Positions 1-10,287 of a stretch of 64,000 nt of DNA are shown piece after piece. Positions within the stretch are counted from its first letter, which is position 1; each line of letters begins with the position of its first letter. Position numbers and translations under genes: made by a program. The DNA lies in contig JAANYP010007214.1 of NCBI GenBank assembly GCA_020465985.1, positions 1-64,000 on the forward strand. Reading direction: 5' to 3'. The notes below the pieces were generated by a model. The model searched no databases. It was not told the origin of the DNA and worked only from the letters and a program-made list of their open reading frames with translations. This stretch comes from Centrapalus pauciflorus. Its lineage: Eukaryota; Streptophyta; Magnoliopsida; Asterales; Asteraceae.

Positions 1-1598
1 GCAAAATCAAACTGTTTAGCAAACTTTTCAGACACATACGACAGATTAGAGCCAGAGTCAAATAGGATCAAAGCAGGCATATCATTAACAAGAAATGTAC
101 CAGTGACGACATCAGCAGTCTCCTTTGCCTCTTCGGCTGTCATTTGGAAGGCTCTCGGTTGATTTCTCGGAGCAGAGGAACCCTTGACTGATTGCTGAGG
201 TGAAGATGCAGGCGGTGGAACAAATCGGGGTCGGGTACAGTCTTTAGCATGGTGCCCCAACGTAATGCAGTTTCGGCAAGCTTCACTGCGCTTGGGACAT
301 TCCGATCGGTCGTGACCATTCTGCCTACAGCAATAGCACTTAACGAATGCAGGATCGCACTTTCCTTCATGAATCTGCTTGCAGCGAGGACAAGCAGGCT
401 TTGGCGCCGAGGTCACAGCATATGACTTTGCTTTCTTGGAAGACTGCTTATCTCCCTTCTTCGAACTTTCATACTTCCTTTCAGCTTTCTCAGATTTCTC
501 CTTCTTATTAGATTTGGCAATGAAAGGACATGCGCGCCCAGGATAGATTTCAAGCTCACCTACCCTAGCAATCTCCACTGCCTCAATATAACTTTTCGGT
601 CTGCCGGACTTCACAAACTTCCGAATTTCTCGATCCAGACCATCCACAAACAAATCCCTTCTCCTTTCGTCGGTATCAACAGGGTGATCAGATAATAGCG
701 AGAGCCTGGTAAATTCCAGCTCATAATCTGTTACGGACTTTGTACCTTGCTGAAACGATAGCAGGGTTTTCTCCATCTGGCGCTTAACATCCTGGGGGCA
801 GTATTTCTCCTTCAAATGAATCTTAAATTGTTCCCAAGTAATGGATTTCTCCATTGCTTCAGACATGGGATTCGTAATCGACTTCCACCAACGGCCAGCT
901 CCATCTTCCAACATTCCTGTTGCAAACGTCACCTTGTCTTCCTCATTACACTTGGAGAGTTTGAACGCTTTCTCCACATTCGCGACCCAGTCCATAGCCT
1001 TAACAGGATCAGATGACCCCGCAAACGTACGAGCTCCACACTTTTTAAAATCAACAAACGTACACTCACGTCCTACCTTAACGTGATGGTCAGAAGAGTC
1101 AGTCTCACTTTCATCAGAGGACACATGTCTATGCTTCCTCTTCCTGTCTTTCTTTGGCTTTGCTAACATTTCTTCCTTATGCTTCAGTTCTAATTCTTGT
1201 AACTTAAGTTCCCGCAACCTAAGTTCTTCTTCACGGCGCTTAAATTCCATTTCACGCTGGTTAACTTCATCAGTCTGCATCAATGCTTTACCCTTGGTCA
1301 ACAGATCCTTAATCTCCCTAAATCTGTCTTCAACTGTCATATCAGTCTGCAGTCGGTTCCTATCCATCATAAGCTGCATTTGCCTACGGTTATCCTCATT
1401 CAACTTATGAACGAGGTCAATCAATTGAGCCTGCTGGGGAGGCACAGGTGTGGCAGTACTGCTTGAGTCATTAGCAGTGTTCTCAGGGTCAGTGCCTAAG
1501 TCCTCTACGTGAACAGATTCTTTGTGTTGATCAGCTGCAGCATCAGCAGCTTTATCAACCCTTGAGGAACCGGCATCAGTCGGATTCTTATCAGCCAT
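1..1598 (-). CDS. gag-pol: Ty3/Gypsy Gag-protease polyprotein, N-terminal 532 codons (3' end outside window)
   Basis: I translated this frame from ATG at 1598 to base 1 and found no stop or frameshift. Order: acidic N-terminus; a charged helical stretch around residues 105-150 rich in REEEL/ELKLQE; a retrotransposon Gag domain (FAGSSDPVKAMDWVANVEKAF, then WWKSI near residue 235 and WEQF...EKYCPQ); Cys knuckles CPRCKQIHEGKC, CYCCRQNGHDRSEC (near 420) and CRNCITLGHHAKDC; and a retropepsin active site LFDSGSNLSYVS with Asp near residue 514. Gag packages element RNA and the aspartic protease cleaves the polyprotein. The start follows the leader and is the first ATG of the frame. RT and integrase lie beyond the window. 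The open frame suggests a young element. Confidence 0.93.
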   Translation of the reverse strand, partial: MADKNPTDAGSSRVDKAADAAADQHKESVHVEDLGTDPENTANDSSSTATPVPPQQAQLIDLVHKLNEDNRRQMQLMMDRNRLQTDMTVEDRFREIKDLLTKGKALMQTDEVNQREMEFKRREEELRLRELKLQELELKHKEEMLAKPKKDRKRKHRHVSSDESETDSSDHHVKVGRECTFVDFKKCGARTFAGSSDPVKAMDWVANVEKAFKLSKCNEEDKVTFATGMLEDGAGRWWKSITNPMSEAMEKSITWEQFKIHLKEKYCPQDVKRQMEKTLLSFQQGTKSVTDYELEFTRLSLLSDHPVDTDERRRDLFVDGLDREIRKFVKSGRPKSYIEAVEIARVGELEIYPGRACPFIAKSNKKEKSEKAERKYESSKKGDKQSSKKAKSYAVTSAPKPACPRCKQIHEGKCDPAFVKCYCCRQNGHDRSECPKRSEACRNCITLGHHAKDCTRPRFVPPPASSPQQSVKGSSAPRNQPRAFQMTAEEAKETADVVTGTFLVNDMPALILFDSGSNLSYVSEKFAKQFDF

Positions 1599-1953
1599 TG
1601 GCTGAAAATATAAAGGAAATAGCTATTATTTCCTGATTCAATAAGCACAATTCAAGTCATAAATCCTACATCAGATAAGCATATCTAAATTCATAGATAT
1701 GAAGGCAGTCAGTCAATCAGGCAGATACAAAGTCAAGTCAAAGTCAGATCAAGGTCAAGTCAGTATCGAGTAGTCAATCCCTTCCCCATCCTATCAGTCA
1801 TCATTTGCCTATCTTAGGTCAAGTTGTGCGGGTAGTCCTTTACTAATTAGATTACCCTAGGCCTCGGCGACTTGTTCGGGAATTCAGAGTCACATAGTCC
1901 ATATCATACCAGTAGTTTAAGTATCGGGTGGCCAATCCGATGATTAAACCGCT
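1599..1953 (-). other. Gypsy-1 untranslated leader
   Basis: Stretch between the primer binding site and the gag ATG on the minus strand. No ORF of note was seen. RNA packaging and dimerisation signals of such elements usually lie here, but I cannot point to one. Confidence 0.6.
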
Positions 1954-1965
1954 GCTCTGATACCA
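1954..1965 (-). other. Primer binding site, initiator Met-tRNA type (Gypsy-1)
   Basis: On the minus strand TGGTATCAGAGC follows the LTR end TTACA after 4 nt. It is the standard plant sequence complementary to the 3' end of initiator tRNA-Met, which primes minus-strand DNA synthesis. It fixes the LTR boundary and the direction of the element. Confidence 0.9.
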
Positions 1966-3190
1966 ACTTTGTAACATCCAATTTTCCACAAACAATACAC
2001 GTCATAATATTTCATTTCATAAATAACATTAATTGTTTGATACCACAGGCCCATCAGCAAAATACTTAATTACAACAATAATTTAAAGATCAAATGGTGG
2101 TCTAACTAGCTTCTAAATCTTCAATCAGAGTGCGGAAGACTGAACAAGCTACCCGAGACCGCATCGTCTTTACAAAATAGGCATCATCAAAAGTCCAAGG
2201 TCTGCTATTCATCAAAATCCAGATTCACTTAGCCTGGGATGAACTACCTGCTATGATCTTGCCTTTATCTGCTTTTCCTTAAAAGGAGTTGTCATGACAG
2301 AGTAAGCTACAAAGCTTAGTGAGTTAACAGAGTTCCACTAAATACCACACACATATATACCATACTATCAGATCCTGTCGGTCAACACGTCAGAGACGGT
2401 AATTAGGTTGGGAGACAACCCGGTCAGTATTCCCATATGTACGGCCGAAGCCCTACGGGAAGTGTATGGAAACAAGTCAGATAGGAAAGGAATCTGCAGA
2501 ATTCCCTCCTGTGAATGGAGATCTCACATTCGGTTCGGTCGGATGATGCAATATGCAACGGCAAGTATATAAACAGTCAAGTAAGCAGTAAGCATGATGC
2601 GTATTTACATAAAATGTAAAAGTGAACATGCAATCAAGGCATTTCAAATGTCTAGTTCAGTAATGGCAACATACATTTCTATGATACAATATAGTATTAA
2701 AGAAACATGCAGCAATCAATCAGTAGTTTCCATACAGTCAGTACATTCACCAATAAGTATCAAAATATATGTAAGTAATTAATGAAATCTGTCACTCACA
2801 GTGGTCCGAAGTCAGATAATGCTTAACAAGTTAAGCAGTTCAGATTACTCTGTCAAGACGACGGGTTCCTGCATTTCAGTTTCAAGTCTGAGTCATAATC
2901 TATATAACCCTAATTATTTATTCAGGTCATTGTCAATTCTGATTATCGAGTCTGAGGTAGTTCTTATTGTCCCAAAGTGAGTCTTATTCTTAACAGATCA
3001 ATATGATACCCAATTACACATATATGTGGCCTTGCTACGAGGCCAATCATATTACTAACTAGGTGAATCATGACATTCATTCAGTAAGAGTCCATTCAAT
3101 ATTAAGTGGTACCTTTAATACAATAGGTTGATTAATCACCTAATCTGATTTAGGAATTAACCTTAGACTTGGAACAACAACAACAACAGA

Positions 3191-3480
3191 TTCGAATTAT
3201 CCATAGCCATTTCGAATCTATAGACTCGAATGGACAATAGATTCGAAGGTAGCACATGCTAGATTCGAATAATAGACATAGACTCGAATGGACAATAGAT
3301 TCGAAGGTAGCACATGCTAGATTCGAACATGAGACCTAGAATCGAATGGCAAGTAGATTCGAAGGGCTATATTAGATTCTAAGGGATCATTAGACTCGAA
3401 CCATTAGATTCGAACATGCACAATTCGAGTCTACTAGATTAGATTCGAATTCAACACCTATTTGAATGTCTCGAATCTGC
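3191..3480. repeat. TTCGAA motif cluster with a 58 bp direct repeat in the Gypsy-1 LTR
   Basis: About fifteen copies of GATTCGAA, GACTCGAA or TTCGAATC lie within 290 bp, for example at 3191, 3211, 3242, 3264, 3300 and 3322. Part of the cluster is an almost exact direct repeat of 58 bp period (starts 3223 and 3281). It lies some 400-700 nt downstream of the TATA box in transcription direction, so inside R/U5. The same motif dominates the Copia elements of this window. Confidence 0.8.
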
Positions 3481-3896
3481 TCTTGCATGCTCATCAACTT
3501 TCCAGATTTTTAACTACGAAAATGAGCCAAAAATGAGGGAAAATTAGTCACTAACCTTCGTCCAAGCTATAGCCTTCGTTTATGGATGATTTCCACGCAA
3601 GTACAGGTCCTAAACGAGAGCAAATCAACTTCTAATGAAGGAAAGAAGAACAGATTCGAAAATGTTTTCAAAACCGAGCCAAAAGTCAGAAAAACGGTCG
3701 ATCTTACCTCGAATTCGGACGAAATCAAACACGAGATGGTAGATTCGCGAAGAACTCGACGATCTCTATCCAATGGCGTAAGTAACACGAGAATCCAGCG
3801 GTTCGATTTCAAGAAAAGCTAGAGAGAAGGAGGAGAGTGAAGAGAGAGAGAGAAGGGTAAACTTTCTAAACTTCAAAAAGTGAGGAGTATAACTCC

Positions 3897-3904
3897 TATT
3901 TATA
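3897..3904 (-). promoter_or_regulatory. TATA box of the Gypsy-1 LTR promoter
   Basis: TATAAATA on the minus strand in the context CCTATAAATAGG, followed within 100 nt by a CT-rich tract (CTTCTCTCTCTCTCTTCA). This is the usual plant LTR promoter arrangement, with transcription running toward lower coordinates. Confidence 0.7.
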
Positions 3905-4284
3905 GGGAAATAGGGAAAATCAGATATTCTACTGAATTTTCCGTAATTGTCCAGCTTTATTCCCAATTGCTCCGATTTGCATTTCAGATACAAATATTAG
4001 CAAGGAAGGTCTAGATCTGCAACGATTGTCTTTTAGTAAATTTTTTAACTCATTTTAGTCAGTTTCGCTATTTTCAGTCATTAAATTATCATTTAGCTGA
4101 ATTTTAATTATTATCTTACTTTCACCTAAATTTTTGGGTAACTCATCATAATTAATTATAACTTAATATAATTAATTATTTCAGATTCACATTATCAGCT
4201 ATTTACTAATAATTGGATAAAATTTGTTTTATTAATCAAAGTCCGATGCTGAAATATATAATTAATAAATTTCGGGCCGTTACA

Positions 4285-5977
4285 AAATGTGGCTGTAGGT
4301 GTTAAAAAGTGTGACCATATGCTGTTTTAAGTGAGGTAAACTTATATTTTGTGTGAGTATTGTCCATGCATTGGCCACTTTATTTTTATGTGTGTGTGGC
4401 TGATTGCAACCATTTCTCACACAACGAGTGTCTTGTTGTGGGCTTTGGTCACATAAAATTAAGCAAAATGTGGCCGTAGGTGTTAAAAAGTGTGACCACA
4501 TGCTCGTTTAAGTGAGGTAAACTTGTATTTTGTGTGACTATTTTCCATGCAATGACCACTTTATTTTTATGTGTGTGTGGTTGATTGCAACCATTTGGTC
4601 ACACAACGAGTGTCTTGTTGTGGGCTTTAGTGACATTAAATTATGCCAAATGTGGTTGTGGGTGTTAAATAGTGTGACCATATGCTCTTTTAAGTGAGGT
4701 AAACTTGTATTTAAGTGAGGTAAACTTGTATTTTGTTTGACTATTGTCCATGGAATTGTCACTTAATTTTTATTTGTGTGTGCTGATTGCAACTATTTTT
4801 TCACACAACGAGTGTCATGTTGTGGGCTTTGGTCACATAAAATTATGCCAAATGTGGCCGTCGGTGTTAAAAAGTTTGACCATATGCTGTTTTAAGTGAG
4901 GTAAACTTGTATTTTGTGTGACTATTGTCCATGCAATGGCCACTTTATTTTTATGTTTGTGTGGTTGATTCCAACCATTTGGTCACACAACGAGTGTCTT
5001 GTTGTGGCCTTTGGTGACATTAAATTATGCCAAATGTGGCTGTGGGTGTTAAATAGTGTAACCATATGCTCTTTTAAGTGAGGTAAACTTGTATTTAAGT
5101 GAGGTAAACTTGTATTTTGTTTGACTATTGTCCATGGAATTGTCACTTAATTTTTATTTGTGTGTGCTGATTGCAACTATTTTTTCACACAACGAGTGTC
5201 TTGTTGTGGGCTTTGGTCACATAAAATTATGCCAAATGTGGCCGTAGGTGTTAAAAAGTTTGACCATATGCTGTTTTAAGTGAGGTAAACTTTTATTTTG
5301 TGTGACTATTGTCCATGCAATGGCCACTTTATTTTTATTTGTGTGTGGCTGATTGCAACCTTTTGGTCACACAACGAGAGAATTGTTGTGTGCTTTGGTC
5401 ACATACAATTATGCCAAATGTGGCCGTAGGTGTTAAAAAGTTTGACCATATGCTGTTTTAAGTGAGGTAAACTTGTATTTTGTGTGACTATTGTCAAATG
5501 CAACGACCTCTTTATTTTTATTTGTGTGTGGCTGATTGCAACGTTTTGGTCACAGAACGAGTGTCTTGTTGTGTGCTTTGGTCACATAAAATTATGCCAA
5601 ATGTGGCCGTAGGTGTTAAAAAGTGTGACCACATGCTCTATTAAGTGAGGTAAATTGTATTTTGTGTGACTATTGTCAAATGAAACGACCTCTTTATTTT
5701 TATTTGTGTGTGGCTGCTTGCAACCTTTTGGTCACACAACGAAGAGTTCTTTGTGTGTGCTTGATCCCTACAAATTTATGCCAAATGTGGCCGCTCGGTG
5801 ATAAAAAATGAGGACCATATGCTGTTTAAGGTGAGTGTAAAAACTTTGCTATTTGGTTGGACTATTGTCCAATGCAACATGACCACTTTTTAATTTATTT
5901 GTGCTTGTGGGTGATTGCATCCATTGGTCACACAAACGATGCTTGTTGTGGGGCTTTGGTCACATAAAATTATGTCA
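4285..5977. repeat. Higher-order repeat copy 1 (9 monomers)
   Basis: Nine monomers with the 202 bp type at places 3 and 5. Its last part (about 5740-6060, running into copy 2) has many one- and two-base insertions not seen in other copies, which stretch the copy by roughly 15 bp. Confidence 0.85.
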
Positions 5978-7660
5978 AAATGTGGGCGTAGGTGTTAAAA
6001 AGTGTGGACCATATGCTGTTTTAAAGTTGAGGATAAACTTGTATTTTGTGTGACTTATTGTCCATGCATTGGCCACTTTATTTTTATGTGTGTGTGGCTG
6101 ATTGCAACCATTTCTCACACAACGAGTGTCTTGTTGTGGGCTTTGGTCACATAAAATTATGCAAAATGTGGCCGTAGGTGTTAAAAAGTGTGACCACATG
6201 CTCGTTTAAGTGAGGTAAACTTGTATTTTGTGTGACTATTTTCCATGCAATGACCACTTTATTTTTATGTGTGTGTGGTTGATTGCAACCATTTGGTCAC
6301 ACAACGAGTGTCTTGTTGTGGGCTTTAGTGACATTAAATTATGCCAAATGTGGCTATGGGTGTTAAATAGTGTGACCATATGCTCTTTTAAGTGAGGTAA
6401 ACTTGTATTTATGTGAGGTAAACTTGTATTTTGTTTGACTATTGTCCATGGAATTGTCACTTAATTTTTATTCGTGTGTGCTGATTGCAACTATTTTTTC
6501 ACACAACGAGTGTCTTGTTGTGGGCTTTGGTCACATAAAATTATGCCAAATGTGGCCGTAGGTGTTAAAAAGTTTGACCATATGCTGTTTTAAGTGAGGT
6601 AAACTTGTATTTTGTGTGACTATTGTCCATGCAATGGCCACTTTATTTTTATGTTTGTGTGGTTGATTCCAACCATTTGGTCACACAACGAGTGTCTTGT
6701 TGTGGCCTTTGGTGACATTAAATTATGCCAAATGTGGCTGTGGGTGTTAAATAGTGTAACCATATGCTCTTTTAAGTGAGGTAAACTTGTATTTAAGTGA
6801 GGTATTGTTGTATTTTGTTTGACTATTGTCCATGGAATTGTCACTTAATTTTTATTTGTGTGTGCTGATTGCAACTATTTTTTCACACAACGAGTGTCTT
6901 GTTGTGGGCTTTGGTCACATAAAATTATGCCAAATGTGGCCGTAGGTGTTAAAAAGTTTGACCATATGCTGTTTTAAGTGAGGTAAACTTGTATTTTGTG
7001 TGACTATTGTCCATGCAATGGCCACTTTATTTTTATTTGTGTGTGGCTGATTGCAACCTTTTGGTCACACAACGAGAGAATTGTTGTGTGCTTTGGTCAC
7101 ATACAATTATGCCAAATGTGGCCGTAGGTGTTAAAAAGTTTGACCATATGCTGTTTTAAGTGAGGTAAACTTGTATTTTGTGTGACTATTGTCAAATGCA
7201 ACGACCTCTTTATTTTTATTTGTATGTGGCTGATTGCAACGTTTTGGTCACAGAACGAGTGTCTTGTTGTGTTCTTTGGTCACATAAAATTATGCCAAAT
7301 GTGGCCGTAGGTGTTAAAAAGTGTGACCACATGCTCTATTAAGTGAGGTAAATTGTACTTTGTGTGACTATTGTCAAATGTAACGACCTCTTTATTTTTA
7401 TTTGTGTGTGGCTGCTTGCAACCTTTTGGTCACACAACGAGTGTCTTGTTGTGTGCTTTGATTCCCTACAATTATGCCAAATGTGGCCGTCGGTGATAAA
7501 AAATGAGACCATATGCTGTTTTAAGTGAGGTAAACTTGTATTTGGTGTGACTATTGTCCATGCAATGACCACTTTAATTTTATTTGTGTGTGGGTGATTG
7601 CAACCATTTGGTCACACAACGATTGTCTTGTTGTGGGCTTTGGTCACATAAAATTATGTC
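5978..7660. repeat. Higher-order repeat copy 2 (9 monomers)
   Basis: The same order of monomer types as copy 1, with 202 bp units at the same places; very similar to copies 1 and 3 by eye. Confidence 0.85.
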
Positions 7661-9905
7661 AAATGTGGTCGTAGGTGTTAAAAAGTGTGACCATATGCTG
7701 TTTTAAGTGAGATAAACTTGTATTTTGTGTGACTATTGTCCATGCATTGGCCACTTTATTTTTATGTGTGTGTGGCTGATTGCAACCATTTCTCACACAA
7801 CGAGTGTCTTGTTGTGGGCTTTGGTCACATAAAATTATGCAAAATGTGGCCGTAGGTGTTAAAAAGTGTGACCACATGCTCGTTTAAGTGAGGTAAACTT
7901 GTATTTTGTGTGACTATTTTCCATGCAATGACCACTTTATTTTTATGTGTGTGTGGTTGATTGCAACCATTTGGTCACACAACGAGTGTCTTGTTGTGGG
8001 CTTTAGTGACATTAAATTATGCCAAATGTGGCTGTGGGTGTTAAATAGTGTGACCATATGCTCTTTTAAGTTAGGTAAACTTGTATTTATGTGAGGTAAA
8101 CTTGTATTTTGTTTGACTATTGTCCATGGAATTGTCACTTAATTTTTATTCGTGTGTGCTGATTGCAACTATTTTTTCACACAACGAGTGTCTTGTTGTG
8201 GGCTTTGGTCACATAAAATTATGCCAAATGTGGCCGTAGGTGTTAAAAAGTTTGACCATATGCTGTTTTAAGTGAGGTAAACTTGTATTTTGTGTGACTA
8301 TTGTCCATGCAATGGCCACTTTATTTTTATGTTTGTGTGGTTGTTTCCAACCATTTGGTCACACAACGAGTGTCTTGTTGTGGGCTTTGGTGACATTAAA
8401 TTATGCCAAATGTGGCTGTGGGTGTTAAATAGTGTGACATTATGCTCTTTTAAGTGAGGTAAACTTGTATTTAAGTGAGGTAAACTTGTATTTTGTTTGA
8501 CTATTGTCCATGGAATTGTCACTTAATTTTTATTTGTGTGTGCTGATTGCAACTATTTTTTCACACAACGAGTGTCTTGTTGTGGGCTTTGGTCATATAA
8601 AATTATGCCAAATGTGGCCGAAGGTGTTAAAAAGTTTGACCATATGCTGTTTTAAGTGAGGTAAACTTGTATTTTGTGTGACTATTGTCCATGCAATGGC
8701 CACTTTATTTTTATTTGTGTGTGGCTGATTGCAACCTTTTGGTCACACAACGAGAGAATTGTTGTGTGCTTTGGTCACATACAATTATGCCAAATGTGGC
8801 CGTAGGTGTTAAAAAGTTTGACCATATGCTGTTTTAAGTGAGGTAAACTTGTATTTTGTGTGACTATTGTCCATGCAATGGCCACTTTATTTTTATGTTT
8901 GTGTGGTTGTTTCCAACCATTTGGTCACACAACGAGTGTCTTGTTGTGGGCTTTGGTGACATTAAATTATTCCAAATGTGGCTGTGGGTGTTAAATAATG
9001 TGACCATATGCTCTTTTAAGTGAGGTAAACTTGTATTTAAGTGAGGTAAACTTGTATTTTGTTTGACTATCGTCCATGGAATTGTCACTTAATTTTTATT
9101 TGTGTATGCTGATTGCAACTATTTTTTCACACAACGAGTGTCTTGTTGTGGGCTTTGGTCGCATAAAATTATGCCAAATGTGGCCGTAGGTGTTAAAAAG
9201 TTTGACCATATGCTGTTTTAAGTGAGGTAAACTTGTATTTTGTGTGACTATTGTCCATGCAATGGCCACTTTATTTTTATTTGTGTGTGGCTGATTGCAA
9301 CCTTTTGGTCACACAACGAAAAAATTATTGTGTGCTTTGGTCACATAAAATTATGCCAAATGTGGCCGTAGGTGTTTAAAAGTGTGACCATATGCTGTGT
9401 TAAGTGAGGTAAACTTGTATTTTGTGTGACTATTGTCAAATGCAACGACCTCTTTATTTTTATTTGTGTGTGGCTGATTGCAACGTTTTGGTCACACAAC
9501 GAGTGTCTTGTTGTGTGCTTTGGTCACATAAAATTATGCCAAATGTGGCCGTAGGTGTTAAAAAGTGTGACCACATGCTCTATTAAGTGAGGTAAACTTG
9601 TATTTTGTGTGACTATTGTCAAATGCAACGACCTCTTTATTTTTATTTGTGTGTGGCTGCTTGCAACCTTTTGGTCACACAACGAGTGTCTTGTTGTGTG
9701 CTTTGGTCACCTACAATTATGCCAAATGTGGCCGTCGGTGATAAAAAATGAGACCATATGCTGTTTTAAGTGAGGTAAACTTGTATTTGGTGTGACTATT
9801 GTCCATGCAATGACCACTTTAATTTTATTTGTGTGTGGGTGATTGCAACCATTTGGTCACACAACGATTGTCTTGTTGTGGGCTTTGGTCACATAAAATT
9901 ATGTC
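7661..9905. repeat. Higher-order repeat copy 3, expanded to 12 monomers
   Basis: Length 2245 bp is the 9-mer (about 1678 bp) plus 567 bp, which fits three extra monomers (182+202+182). The extra block repeats the section around 8300-8860 at about 8864-9340, so a three-monomer duplication inside one repeat unit. Confidence 0.8.
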
Positions 9906-10286
9906 AAATGTGGTCGTAGGTGTTAAAAAGTGTGACCATATGCTGTTTTAAGTGAGGTAAACTTGTATTTTGTGTGACTATTGTCCATGCATTGGCCACT
10001 TTATTTTTATGTGTGTGTGGCTGATTGCAACCATTTCTCACACAACGAGTGTCTTGTTGTGGGCTTTGGTCACATAAAATTATGCAAAATGTGGCCGTAG
10101 GTGTTAAAAAGTGTGACCACATGCTCGTTTAAGTGAGGTAAACTTGTATTTTGTGTGACTATTTTCCATGCAATGACCACTTTATTTTTATGTGTGTGTG
10201 GTTGATTGCAACCATTTGGTCACACAACGAGTGTCTTGTTGTGGGCTTTAGTGACATTAAATTATGCCAAATGTGGCTGTGGGTGT
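9906..10286. repeat. Higher-order repeat copy 4, cut off at the N
   Basis: The first two monomers of a further copy, stopping at GGGTGT directly before the N at 10287. Confidence 0.85.
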
Positions 10287-10287
10287 N
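10287..10287. other. Single N: assembly join between satellite and Copia-1
   Basis: The only ambiguous base in the window. Satellite reads up to it; directly after it the sequence is the middle of a Copia gag, matching Copia-4 from about 50746. Neither side shows an LTR end or target duplication, so the real distance between the two sides is unknown. An apparent long ORF starting at 10206 crosses the N and is not real upstream of it. Confidence 0.9.

Larger units (their letters stand above)
1..4284 (-). mobile_element. Gypsy-1: Ty3/Gypsy LTR retrotransposon, 5' half
   Basis: Minus-strand element entering the window from its inside. In transcription order it shows a 5' LTR (4284 to 1970), a primer binding site, a leader of about 355 nt, and an open gag-protease frame that leaves the window at base 1. 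The long LTR, three Cys-rich knuckles and fused protease suit a Tekay/Del-like chromovirus, although lineage cannot be fixed without the RT and chromodomain. It sits in the satellite array: satellite resumes at 4285 with AAATG, the likely target-site copy, but the other end lies outside the window. Confidence 0.9.
1970..4284 (-). repeat. 5' LTR of Gypsy-1, 2315 bp
   Basis: On the minus strand it opens with TGTAACGGCCCGAAA and closes with GGATGTTACA, giving TG...CA ends and short terminal inverted repeats (TGTAAC/GTTACA). The primer binding site lies at its 3' end and satellite at its 5' end. It carries a TATA box (3897-3904), then a CT-rich stretch typical of an LTR 5' UTR, and farther downstream a dense cluster of TTCGAA-type motifs. 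No large ORF is present. The partner LTR is outside the window, so age cannot be estimated. Confidence 0.9.
4285..10286. repeat. Satellite array, ~182 bp monomer with 202 bp variants
   Basis: Tandem monomers begin at AAATGTGGCYGTAGG: starts at 4285, 4466, 4648, 4850, 5032, 5234, 5416, 5599 and 5783, with spacings of 181-184 bp except 202 bp where a block of about 20 bp (AAGTGAGGTAAACTTGTATTT) is duplicated. About 33 monomers are present. The length is that of many plant centromeric satellites, but location cannot be told from sequence alone. Each monomer carries a CACAAC...GTTGTG dyad. Repeated short minus-strand ORFs of about 74 codons are by-products of the repeat, not genes. Confidence 0.95.

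Noticed and set aside
816..1086. Plus-strand ORFs of 66 and 81 codons at 816-1086
   Set aside because: They lie opposite the fully open Gypsy-1 gag frame, which has clear domain motifs.
1954..1965. tRNA gene remnants at the TGGTATCAGAGC sites
   Set aside because: Only 11-13 nt next to LTR ends are present; they are primer binding sites, not tRNA genes.
3191..3480. TTCGAA clusters as heat-shock elements
   Set aside because: Heat-shock elements need GAA and TTC blocks spaced by two bases; here TTC and GAA are directly joined, so the spacing does not fit.
4538..9088. Repeated ORFs of about 74 codons on the minus strand in the satellite (MTIPWTIVKQNTSLPHL type and MWSHFLTPTATFC type)
   Set aside because: They recur with the monomer period, have no start or codon signals of their own and change with monomer variants; they are by-products of the repeat.
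4285..10286. CRISPR-like array
   Set aside because: Repeats are 182-202 bp and directly adjacent with no unique spacers, in a plant nuclear context; it is a satellite.
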